Shown one piece after another: positions 26,701-35,466 of a DNA stretch of 64,000 bases (within the stretch, counting starts at the first letter, position 1; each line of letters opens with the position of its first letter). The position numbers and the translations under genes are program-made. Source of the stretch: Melastoma dodecandrum (Eukaryota > Streptophyta > Magnoliopsida > Myrtales > Melastomataceae). The DNA lies in NCBI GenBank assembly GCA_029817715.1, contig JARUPY010000332.1, positions 1 to 64,000 of the forward strand, given 5' to 3'. The notes beneath the pieces are model-generated. The model was not told the DNA's origin. It was given only the letters and a program-made list of their open reading frames with translations, and did not search any database.

Positions 26701-27069
26701 GCTGTCGGTCTGCGGTTATCTATTTCTTATTGCAGTGTTTTTCAACTTTTGCCTTATCCGATATAATGCAGAAGACTTCATACAAGTATTCCAGATCCAG
26801 GGCTGAGGTTGGTGGAAGGTGAGGTTAAGGCTGAAGCATGTGGCTTTTATTTATCTTCCTTGTCCATAAATAGATATCTGCATCCTTTGGACGTGCTTTT
26901 CTGGATCAATTTCTTTTTGTTAAAACATTGCAGAAATATTAGGATGGCTTACAGCGATCATCTCCATTCTGAAGGAATTTATGTGATTGACCCCTTATCC
27001 GACAGAAGGACAAAAAAGGCAAGAAAACCGGTGAAACTAGTGTCTGTTGAAGGGCTTAAAAACGCTTAA

Positions 27070-28561
27070 GGTTTGTAAGATCTTGCCTGTTGTCTGCACA
27101 CAAATCTCTTGATGTTAATGCCCAAGGTTATGCTGTCACTTTCAAATCCGAGAATGAATCAACTCATGAATATAAATGCTTCATATCATGCTTCTCATGA
27201 AGAAAAGCTAAAGCCTATTGTTGATTGGAAAAAATTGGTCGGGTCTTGTTTCCTCCACATGAAAAAGGTGACCATTTATTGTAAAGTGACTTTGTTCTAG
27301 TATAATGCATTTTGGCACATGATCGAATGTGGTCGACCATTAAAACTGTTATCTCTATACCTAACTTGCTGTTTCTTTCTGGTCAATCACCACCCCACTT
27401 TAGCAACATTCTCCCAGTATAGTAAAATTTCACTTCCCTTCCTCAAACAGTAGCCATTTATATGAAAGTTTGATCATTAAATCTGTATGTGGAACTCCAT
27501 TCAATAAGCTAGACTAAATTATGTTTGGTTGGTAATCTAGAATGTTTGCGTAAGCGTAAACCTTTTTGGACTAACTTTGTGGAAAGCCATGCAGCCATGT
27601 TGAAGCTAAGTGCAGAGGGCTTTGCGCAGCGTTGCAGCATTTCAGGACAAAACACTGTGCTTGCCTGGCCTCCTGCTGATGAATGTCTGTAGCAGTCTTG
27701 GTTAGGCCCATTCTACTAATCATTTCCCCCTGTAATCTGAGTAACTAAGAGTGGGGGCACGACAAGTGCACACTCCCACGGAATCAGGTTTCTCACTCAA
27801 GTGACAGGTTGGAGTTTAAATAATTGAAGAAAGTTCTGCTTTTGCTTCTTAGGCCTGATTTTGCAAAGGATAGTTTTGAATGGGTCTGCATTTTCTACTA
27901 AAGATGCGGAATTGAAACATGAAAGGCTATCGGTGCTGACTTCCCCACATGAGACATAGGGAAAGAAAAGGCAAAGAGTGCAGATGTGAATTGGTTTAGT
28001 CCTGAATGATGACTGCAACAACAACACAAGACTATCCACGATTCTGGTTAGTTACGTGTGCCTCAGGGAACGATCAACTGCTGAAGCAGGTTCCTTGTTA
28101 AGTGCTGAGAATCAGCAGCAGAATGCGAAAAAGTTAAGGCAAAAGGATCCTCGGATAGCAGCTGCAAGCCAGGAAATGCAGGACTGATTGAATTAGAGAT
28201 TTTCAGTTATGGAGATGAACTATAAGTACCTCTGTCCATGCCGACAACTGAGAATTGTTGGAAAAAAAAAAAGGAATATGGAGCAGGCTGGAACTGTTGC
28301 TCTCTGGTGATGTACACGAGAAAGGGCGCCGTTGTCAATCTGTTATGTCTCAGCACAAGGTATCAACGCGGGAATTTTTCCTCACGCAGAAAATGCTTTA
28401 GGCCTACTGCCCCGGGCAACGAACAGGCCGCGCAATAAAAATGATAATTGAAGTGAGGACATTTTGATGGGCGGCGATTTTCTTTTCATTTAAGGCCGTG
28501 TACTTGTTGTATGTCAAAAACAAAGGTGAAGTAATTACTGCATCCATCCAACCAATGCCAA
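27070..28561. other. Intergenic region between MCM10 pseudogene and PPR gene
   Basis: No recognised gene was found. A short open stretch at about 28040-28187 on + has a codon-like composition (Gln/Lys/Ala-rich, stop TGA at 28185-28187) and could be a last-exon remnant of the MCM10 pseudogene, but I cannot match it. Confidence 0.4.
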
Positions 28562-30571
28562 TTGGTGGGACTCGGGGGGACTCTGGATCTGTCCTGTTCT
28601 TGCTTACGACAATGTATGTGTGACACGCCCATCCTCTCAATGACAAACAGGTTCCGATCTTATTGCTGTCTGTCTGGACGCCCATCTTGTGCCGGCAACT
28701 CCCACCTGCATCGACCCCGGAAACTGCTGACCGAGCTTCTTCGGCAGGGCAACATCTCCACCGCACGTCAATTGTTCGATGCAATTCCTGTGAAAGATGT
28801 AGTTGCCTGGTCCGTCCTGATTCATGGCTGTGCCACAAATGGATATTACCTTCAATCTCTCAAAGCCTTTTCTGCCATGCGAATGCAGGGCGTTCTTCCC
28901 AATTCCTTCTCTTTGGTTGGAGTTCTCATGGGTGTCGCCTGTTCAGGCTGTTTGCAACCAGCTCAGTGTATCCATGGACTGATAGTGAAGCATGGGCAGC
29001 TTGCTAATGCCATTGTCGGAACTGCCTTGTTGAGTGCATATGCAAGGTGCCAGGATTGTCGCAGTTCCTACAGAGTGTTCTCTGAACTAAGGAGCCCAGG
29101 CTTAATTTCATACAATGCCATGATTAGTTCCTTTGTCCTGAATGATCGTTTTGAACAAGCTTTTTTGCTGTTCAACAAGTCCAGGAATTCTGGTCTGCTA
29201 CCTGACGTGATGACAACCGTGTCTCTAGTGAGAGCATCAACAAATTTGCTAGAACGGAAGTTATGTGAGTCTGTCCACGGCCTGAGCATCAAGGTTGGTC
29301 TTCTTTCGGATGCATCGGTCAGCAATGCACTACTTTCTGCCTATTCTAGCTTTGGGGATGCCGACCATGCTCGTAGACTCTTTGAGAAGATGGAATGTAA
29401 AGATGTCATCAGTTGGTCTACGATGATGAGCTTATATATCCAATTTGGGGATGCTTTGGAGTTTCTTAAGCTTTTCAACATAATGCGAAGTGAGGATTTG
29501 AGCTTCGATGACGGAGTGATTATCAATCTGATTTCCGCTTTTGCACTGCTGGCAGATTTCAGCAAAGGTAGACAGGTACACGCCCAGGTTATAGTTTCCG
29601 GGTATTGCAGTGATGTCCTTGTTATGAACTCTGTGATTTCCATGTATTCTAGATGTGGGCACTTGGACCATTCAAGGGGAGTCTTTGACCGTATGGCTGA
29701 AAAGTCCGTGGTTTCTTGGTCCGCGATGATCTCAGGATGTGCCCAGAATGGATGCCCAAAAGAGGCTGTAAGTCTTTGGACAAAGGCCCAGCAGGAGGTG
29801 GGCATTTCCCTTGACTTTGTTGCACTAATGGGAGTTCTAGCCGCATCTGCCAAGCTTGGTGCATTGGAGCTCTGCCAGCAGCTTCACGGCCACACTTTCC
29901 GAGCTGGCTATTCACATCGCACGACAGTTCTGAATGGTCTAATATCAGCATATTCAAAATGCGGGAGTATGGGACACTCTGTAGCCGTGTTCCGAGAGAT
30001 GAGTTGCCATCGTGATGTTGTTTCTTGGAACGCAGTGTTGAGCGGTTATGCATTGAATGGTTCCGGGGAGGAAGCTATAAGGTTGTATGAGGAGATGAGG
30101 GAGCAAGGGGTGGAACCCGATAATGCAACCTACTTGATTGTATTAAATGCCTGCAGTCACGCTGCATTGGTGGAATGTGGCTTGATGATCTTTAGGAAAA
30201 TGATGAATGAGAGTGGAATTACCCCTAATGAGCACCATTTTGGATGCCTGGTTGACTTGTTCGCTCGGGCAGGCCTTTTGAGGGACGCCAGCTGTTTAGC
30301 CAATAATTTATGTGGAACAGCAAGCCCTGAAATGTGGAAACCATTGCTTAGTGGGTGTGTGGCACACGGAGATGTAGAGCTTGCTGAGCTAGCATCTGCG
30401 AAGCTGGTTGAACTGGGAGCGGAAGGATCAGAAAGGGTGGTGCTTTTGTCGAATGCTTATTCATCGCAAGGGAGATACCAGGAAGCCCAAGAGCTGAGGT
30501 GGACTGTAGATGAGAAAGGCATGAGGAAGAGCCCGGGGATCAGCTCTGTTTTGGGGAACAGTCTGCGCTGA
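28562..30571 (+). CDS. PLS-type pentatricopeptide repeat (PPR) protein, intronless
   Basis: PPR proteins bind organellar RNA base by base and act in editing, splicing or stability in mitochondria or plastids. The 669-codon frame is uninterrupted. From about residue 55 it is a string of 31-36-residue helical repeats with the usual signatures: ARQLFDAIPVKDVVAWSVLI, NALLSAYSSFGD, MECKDVISWSTMM, NSVISMYSRCGHLD, AEKSVVSWSAMISGCAQNG, NGLISAYSKCG, RDVVSWNAVLSGYALNG, GVEPDNATYLIVLNACSH. The C-terminus has an E-like segment (WKPLLSGCVAHGDVELAE, VLLSNAYSSQGRYQEA) and ends soon after KSPGISSV, with no DYW domain. A second in-frame ATG at 28640 may be the true start. No clear targeting prediction is possible by eye. 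It is the only intact gene between the MCM10 pseudogene and the MULE. Confidence 0.92.
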   Translation: MVGLGGTLDLSCSCLRQCMCDTPILSMTNRFRSYCCLSGRPSCAGNSHLHRPRKLLTELLRQGNISTARQLFDAIPVKDVVAWSVLIHGCATNGYYLQSLKAFSAMRMQGVLPNSFSLVGVLMGVACSGCLQPAQCIHGLIVKHGQLANAIVGTALLSAYARCQDCRSSYRVFSELRSPGLISYNAMISSFVLNDRFEQAFLLFNKSRNSGLLPDVMTTVSLVRASTNLLERKLCESVHGLSIKVGLLSDASVSNALLSAYSSFGDADHARRLFEKMECKDVISWSTMMSLYIQFGDALEFLKLFNIMRSEDLSFDDGVIINLISAFALLADFSKGRQVHAQVIVSGYCSDVLVMNSVISMYSRCGHLDHSRGVFDRMAEKSVVSWSAMISGCAQNGCPKEAVSLWTKAQQEVGISLDFVALMGVLAASAKLGALELCQQLHGHTFRAGYSHRTTVLNGLISAYSKCGSMGHSVAVFREMSCHRDVVSWNAVLSGYALNGSGEEAIRLYEEMREQGVEPDNATYLIVLNACSHAALVECGLMIFRKMMNESGITPNEHHFGCLVDLFARAGLLRDASCLANNLCGTASPEMWKPLLSGCVAHGDVELAELASAKLVELGAEGSERVVLLSNAYSSQGRYQEAQELRWTVDEKGMRKSPGISSVLGNSLR

Positions 30572-30644
30572 GGCCTTGGGGGATTTGCGAAAGCTGTTTA
30601 TTGGTCAAAAAAAGGCCAGCCCGGGAGATATAATTGTCAACATC

Positions 30645-31109
30645 AGAATTCTATTCTACAATATTAGAATGTTTCCTAAGCTAAAATATATTGATACTTA
30701 GAAATCCTCAATAACTGTAAATCCCTAATTATATAGCACAGCCAATCGAATCTAATTAAATCAACTTAAATATGTACATGTAATATATTACTCCCAACGT
30801 TCTCCTCAAGTGGGATGGAAGCAAACTCTCAAGTAAACAGCATTAGCGATAAGTTAAAAAGAAAGCTTGGAACATATTTGTTTGAGGGCACGATGGTGCT
30901 TGGCTAACTCATAGACTTTACACTGAAATTGAGAAATAGGGGATAACATGGCACAAAGTTTCAAATCGTATAATGTACTTGGATGTCCAAGTCGATCATG
31001 TCACAGAGCAAAGTTTTGACTAATAGTTGATGTAATCATTACATGAGTTGAAGATGGTTGGTTGTTTATTCACTCTGTTACTAGAATCTTCTTCCAAAAA
31101 GACTCTCCC
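30645..31109 (-). mobile_element. Copia retroelement remnant, distal part (GAG-pre-integrase piece and LTR-like end)
   Basis: Read on the minus strand, about 30830-31080 gives a copia-like segment just before integrase (a LCAMLSPISQFQCKVYELAKHH-type C..C..AKHH region) with stops. About 30650-30800 shares words with 41990-42110 (for example taactgtaaatccctaattata versus the matching right copy, and aatcaacttaaata versus aatcaacctaaata), consistent with two degenerate LTRs. RNase H, reverse transcriptase and most of integrase are absent, so the element was internally deleted before or after the MULE entered. Confidence 0.6.
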
Positions 31110-31118
31110 TGAACTTTA
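31110..31118. repeat. 9-bp target site duplication, left copy
   Basis: The sequence tgaacttta directly precedes the MULE left terminus GGAAGCGG and is repeated exactly at 40738-40746. Nine base pairs is the Mutator-superfamily signature. Confidence 0.95.
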
Positions 31119-32213
31119 GGAAGCGGCTAACGTTACGTGCACGTAACGTTACGTAGTTTACTAAATTTCATCATTCGGTTAGTAAAATTTACTAAATTTT
31201 TTAGTAAATTTTACTAAACAGTGATATTTTTTTTAGTAAAATCGTTAGTAATCGGATACTAACGGGGTTAGTAAATTACTAATGAAATTTACTAACCCCG
31301 TTAGTATCCGATTACTAACGTTACTAACCCCGTTAGTATCCGATTACTAACGTTACTAACCCCGTTAGTACCGGATTACGAACGTTACTAACCCCGTTAG
31401 TATCCGATTAATAACGATTTTACGAATGAAGATCGATTTTTTAGTAAAAACGTTAGTAATCGAATACTAACGGGGTTAGTAACGTTCGTAATCCGGTACT
31501 AACGGGGTTAGTAACGTTAGTAATCGGATACTAACGGGGTAACGTTAGTAATCAGATACTAACGGGGTTAGTAATGTTAGTAATCGAATACTAACGGGGT
31601 TAGTAAACGTTAGTGTCGGATTACTAACGTTTTTACTAAAATTATTAGTAATCAAATACAAACGGGGTTAGTAACGTTTGTAATCGGATACTAACGGGGT
31701 TAGTAATGTTAGTAATCGAATACTAACGGGGTTAGTAACGTTAGTAATCGGATATTAACGGGGTTAGTAACGTTAGTAATCGGATCCTAACGGGGTTAGT
31801 AAATTTGTAATGAATTTTACTAACCCCGTTAGTATCCGATTACTAACAATTTGTCTAAAAAGTTACTGTTCATGTATAGTAAAAAATTAGTAATTGTATT
31901 TGTAAAAGTGCGAAAGTTTTAGTAATCATTTACTAACATTTGGTTAAGATTTAGTAAATTACTGTTCAAATTTAGTAAAATTGTTAGTAAATGTTCGCTA
32001 GGTTTAGTAACGCGTTACTAAATAGTTTAGTAATTTACTAAACGTAACAGTGAACTCCCAACCTAATTAGTAACCTTTGGCCGATGTGAAATTACGTAAA
32101 TGCCCCCGTTCGTTTTTACTAAAGGTTTTACTAACCTAGGTACTAACCCATTGTTTTGCGTTGGCGGGCGTCGTTGGCATCCGTCGTCCTCCCCGTGCGT
32201 GCCTCCCCTCCGA
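31119..32213. repeat. MULE left terminal inverted repeat, built of repeated 32-bp units
   Basis: The outer tip contains a 22-bp perfect palindrome centred on TACGTGCACGTA (31129-31150). From about 31255 to 31860 the sequence is a dense series of direct and inverted copies of a unit whose halves are GTTAGTAATCGGATACTAAC and GGGGTTAGTAAC. Variants carry tatccg, taccgg or tattcg. The inner part (31990-32213) is unique DNA and matches the complement of the right end up to CCTCCCCTCCGA. Confidence 0.9.
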
Positions 32214-32386
32214 CCGCCCCCTCCGACCGCATTCTCTCGGCGTCCCTTCCGAGAAGTTTTCCTCCGACCGTCCCCTCCGAGCACATTCCTTGTCGGCGTT
32301 CCCTCCGAGAAGTTTCCCTCCGGCCGCATTCCTCTCGGCGGTCCTGCACTCTCGGCGGTGCTGCAGTTGCCTCATTCGGAGGAAGC

Positions 32387-35142
32387 ATGAGTAACGTAGT
32401 AGGAGATGCGGGTGTCTCGAAGGCGGATGCACCAGCTGTGGTTGTTTTGGAGGATGCAGCAGCTGTGACACGGTTGTGATCTGTCGGATTTTTCAGTGAA
32501 GGATGTTTGCAACTCCTCGATCCGAATACGGCGACGGTTGTTGCTGATATGAAGATCCGCCGGTGTGGAAGTTATTCTGCCGGCTGTTGGGGTAAAGTAA
32601 AAGTTGTTAGGTTTGATTTCGATGGGAAGTTAATGCCGTAGTGAAGTGTGCTGCCTGCCATTCCCAATGTGTTAGTGAAGTTAGCTGCGAAATTCACAGG
32701 TGTGCTGCAGGTGATCTGCAAGTGTTGACACTGAATGCTGCTAAACGAATGACCTGGATCAGCATTGGCTCATAGCAATTTCTATTACCTTTGATTTTTT
32801 TGCAGCCTCTAAATGACGAACAAGATGTGTGCATATGTTCGAATGAGTTGGTGGATACATTCAACCTAGGATGCAAGGGTGTCGAGTCGCATTCCACTCT
32901 TGAAGAAATAGAATTTGTCTTCAACCAAGAGCACGCAACATTCGGTAAATGCTTTCTTACCTTCATGCATATATTTGCTTGATTTGCAGCCAAGTGTTTG
33001 GGAATACTAAATGCAGTATCTGTCCCTTAATTTACGGTATGTGTGTGCAGGTGAGAAGGATACAAATGACTTCCTCAATATACTTAGGGATATGAATGAA
33101 GATCAGTTGATGAATATGTCATTTCATACTGATGAAGAAGTTGAAGAGTTCATTAAAATGTACGCAACGGTGCATGGATTTTCAATTAGGAAAAGGGATC
33201 GTCAGAAAGTGAGAAATGGAGAATGTGTCATGAGAAAGTGGGTTTGCTCAAGGGAAGGTGTATGTTCTGATTCAGCTATGTTGACGGCCAATAGTCGGGT
33301 GAGGGCGTCTATGAGGACATCTTGCAACTGTTTCTTCAAAGCTAGAGTTGACGAGACTGGAGAATGGAAGTTTGTAGCTCTTTAGTTGAAGCACAATCAT
33401 GAAATGGTGAGTAACGGGCTGTCTTATTTCATGCGAGAAAGGCGGAACATTTCAGACGAAGATATGACATTTATAACCCGAATGCTTGATGTTGGGTTTA
33501 GACAGTGTGATATTATGCGGCTACTTGTACACGTATCTGGTGGACATCCGCGTGTTGGTTTCTTAATGAAGGACCTCAATAACATGAAGCTTAAGGAAGA
33601 CTCAGTTGGGAGTACCGGCGGTTGTGATTCTGTGCTAGCATATCTTCTTTGTAGGAGAAATAGCGACACGGGTATGGCCTTTTACACATTTGTCGAGAAG
33701 AATGAAGTGAGTCGCATATATTGGGCGGACAATACTTCAATAGCTGATTACCAAATTTTTGGCGATGTCGTGGCTTTCGACTCTACTTTTAAGACGAACA
33801 AATATGGAATGCAAATGGTCATCATCGTGGGTGTGAATCATCATCATCAGACAACCGTATTTGGGGCTGCCTTGAAGGCTTCAGAAACCATTGCTGATTA
33901 TACTTGGCTATTGCAGACTCATACATTGGTCATGGGAGGAAAACACCCGATAAGTGTTGTAACTGACGCCGACAAGGCGATGATTGCTTCCGTGAGATAA
34001 GTGTGGCCAATTGCTAGGCACAGGTTATGCCTTTGGCATTTTAGCAGGAACATTACGCGCCATGTACAGGATGCAGGCATGTGACGACGTATATCCTCTT
34101 TCATGTATAACAGTAAACCATCCGAAGAGTTGAAGAAGAGTGGAATTCTTTAATGACACATACAGGTACGATAAGTACCAGATGGCTACAACAGATTTAT
34201 GATTGCAGACATATGTGGTGGCAAACGTATCTTCATGGACATTTTTGGGCGGAGCTTAGAAGCACTCAACGGTGCGAAAGGATGCACCGATATATGAAGG
34301 AATATGTGAATGTAAATCATAAGCTTTATGATTTCGTACACAATTTTGAGCGTGCAGTTGAAGATATTCGTCACAAGGAATATGAGGAGGACTTCAAGTC
34401 ATCTCAGAAATCTTTAAGGTGTATTACCATGCTGCGCCGACTTGAGGAGGATGCGTGTCACATATATACAATGAAGTCTTTTCGTAAGGTTCAGGCTGAG
34501 ATACAGAAGGAATCAAAATTTTATGTAGAAGAAGTACTAGACGGAAACATTGCCATGGTGTACACTCTGTCGTGTTATGATGGTGAGCAACGGTGCGTGC
34601 AATGTACATCCGCGAAGTCTTCTATCCAACTGAGCTGTAGTTGCTTACATTTTGAGACATTTGGTTTTCCATGTTCCCACCTATTCCACGTTGCCAAAAT
34701 AGAAGGGTTCTTGTCCATACCTAGTCATCTGGTAAAGCAAAGGTGGACAATGGACGCCAAGAAAACAAGTGATGCTCTATTGTCACACCAGGATAACGGT
34801 GTGAACGTTGATGATTTGCGCCAGGGTATATTGATGACATCTTGCAGACGTATGTACTTCTTGGCAGGAAAATCGGACAACTCATTCCGTAAATTGCGGA
34901 AACAAATTGAAAGTTGGACGGCGGAGTTGGAGCTTAGTTGCGGTGATGATGAAGGTAAGAAGACAGATGATGATGGCAAAGCGTATGTTTTTACCTCATC
35001 CAAAATGCGCAGTGTTTTCGGCAACCCTCGATCTCCTAAACAATATGGTGTCAACAACTTTTGTGATGTCAATCCGCGTAGTGAAGGTACATCGGAGCAG
35101 ATTTGTAATGATAACTCTGTGTTTGGTGTGTGGAATATGTAA
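32387..35142 (+). pseudogene. FAR1/FHY3-type MULE transposase, broken
   Basis: Proteins of this class have an N-terminal FAR1 zinc-binding domain, a DDE transposase core and a SWIM zinc finger; they excise and insert the element at its TIRs. Seen here: a possible start MSNVVGDAG at 32387 and a leader exon near 32806-32944. The FAR1 domain follows (TDEEVEEFIKMYATVHGFSI, VCSREGVC; about 33125-33260). The MULE core has DVVAFDSTFKTNKYG (first catalytic Asp, about 33770) and VVTDADKAM (second Asp, about 33960), then FWAELRSTQRCERM (about 34245). The SWIM finger is CSCLHFETFGFPCSHL (about 34640). A TAG at 33383-33385 sits just before KHNHEMV, a TAA at 33998-34000 ends the core, and several stops fall between 34000 and 34153. 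The final 329-codon block is open. The copy cannot make a full transposase. Confidence 0.88.
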
Positions 35143-35300
35143 TCTTGAAATTCATCCCTTCTCATTGAATCAGTGATGAAAGTATTACATCAATCTGGCA
35201 TGACATCCCCTGTTTTTACAGAAATTACATCCCCTGCTGGAAACAAAATGCATGCCCCTGGTTATATATAAATGCATGCCTATGGTTACAAGTCATCCCC

Positions 35301-35347
35301 GGAAGCGGCTTACGTTACGGTTACGTAACGTAACGTTAGCCGCTTTG
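35301..35347. repeat. Internal palindrome resembling two fused MULE termini
   Basis: The segment starts GGAAGCGGCTTACGTTACG, like the element's left tip, and ends TAACGTTAGCCGCTT, like its right tip, so it reads as both ends back to back. It lies in the roughly 320-bp gap between the 3' ends of the two convergent genes. No long TIR array accompanies it. Confidence 0.8.
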
Positions 35348-35466
35348 GAATGTGCCCACATATGAACTACATTTCCACGTAACTTACAAGGATATACGAC
35401 CTAACAGCTTTGTACAGCGGACCCAAATCAAAAAATTAAGGTGCATCTGCGTTCGCTGAGTAATTG

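Larger units (their letters stand above)
24571..27069 (+). pseudogene. MCM10: MCM10-like replication factor pseudogene
   Basis: MCM10 helps activate the replicative helicase and load polymerase alpha. Matches follow the plant protein in order: MESPDLG and an acidic start (24571-24700), DMSAFRDVV (about 24865), DKFSGLRIR then NHAFTPA (24998-25140), an OB-fold segment (GDSF-GCWATVDVL, KTYCVWRIGSL, LFLFGDAY; about 25340-25490), AGTVFALFDCNV (25510), ILKIGTAADY and TCKG-KKDGTACTLAVN around the zinc finger (25675-25760), MYCKYHRK (26085), and a late exon SEGIYVIDPLSD then PVKLVSVEGLK (26965-27060). Breaks: a frame change between exon 1 and DMSAF, a second before DKFSG, TAG at 25505-25507, a frameshift before ILKIG, TGA at 25705-25707 replacing the glycine of ADYG, and an early TAA at 27067-27069. 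Introns persist, so it is an unprocessed pseudogene. A MITE sits in one intron. Confidence 0.87.

Noticed and set aside
29068..30053. Minus-strand open frames opposite the PPR gene
   Set aside because: They are shadow frames of the strongly supported plus-strand PPR coding sequence.
31250..31860. CRISPR-like regularly spaced repeats
   Set aside because: Units occur in both orientations, have no unique spacers, and lie in MULE TIRs of a plant genome.
32063..32479. Several overlapping GC-rich open frames on both strands at the inner left TIR
   Set aside because: They arise from low-complexity CCTCCGA-type sequence. Only the shared TIR leader is of interest.
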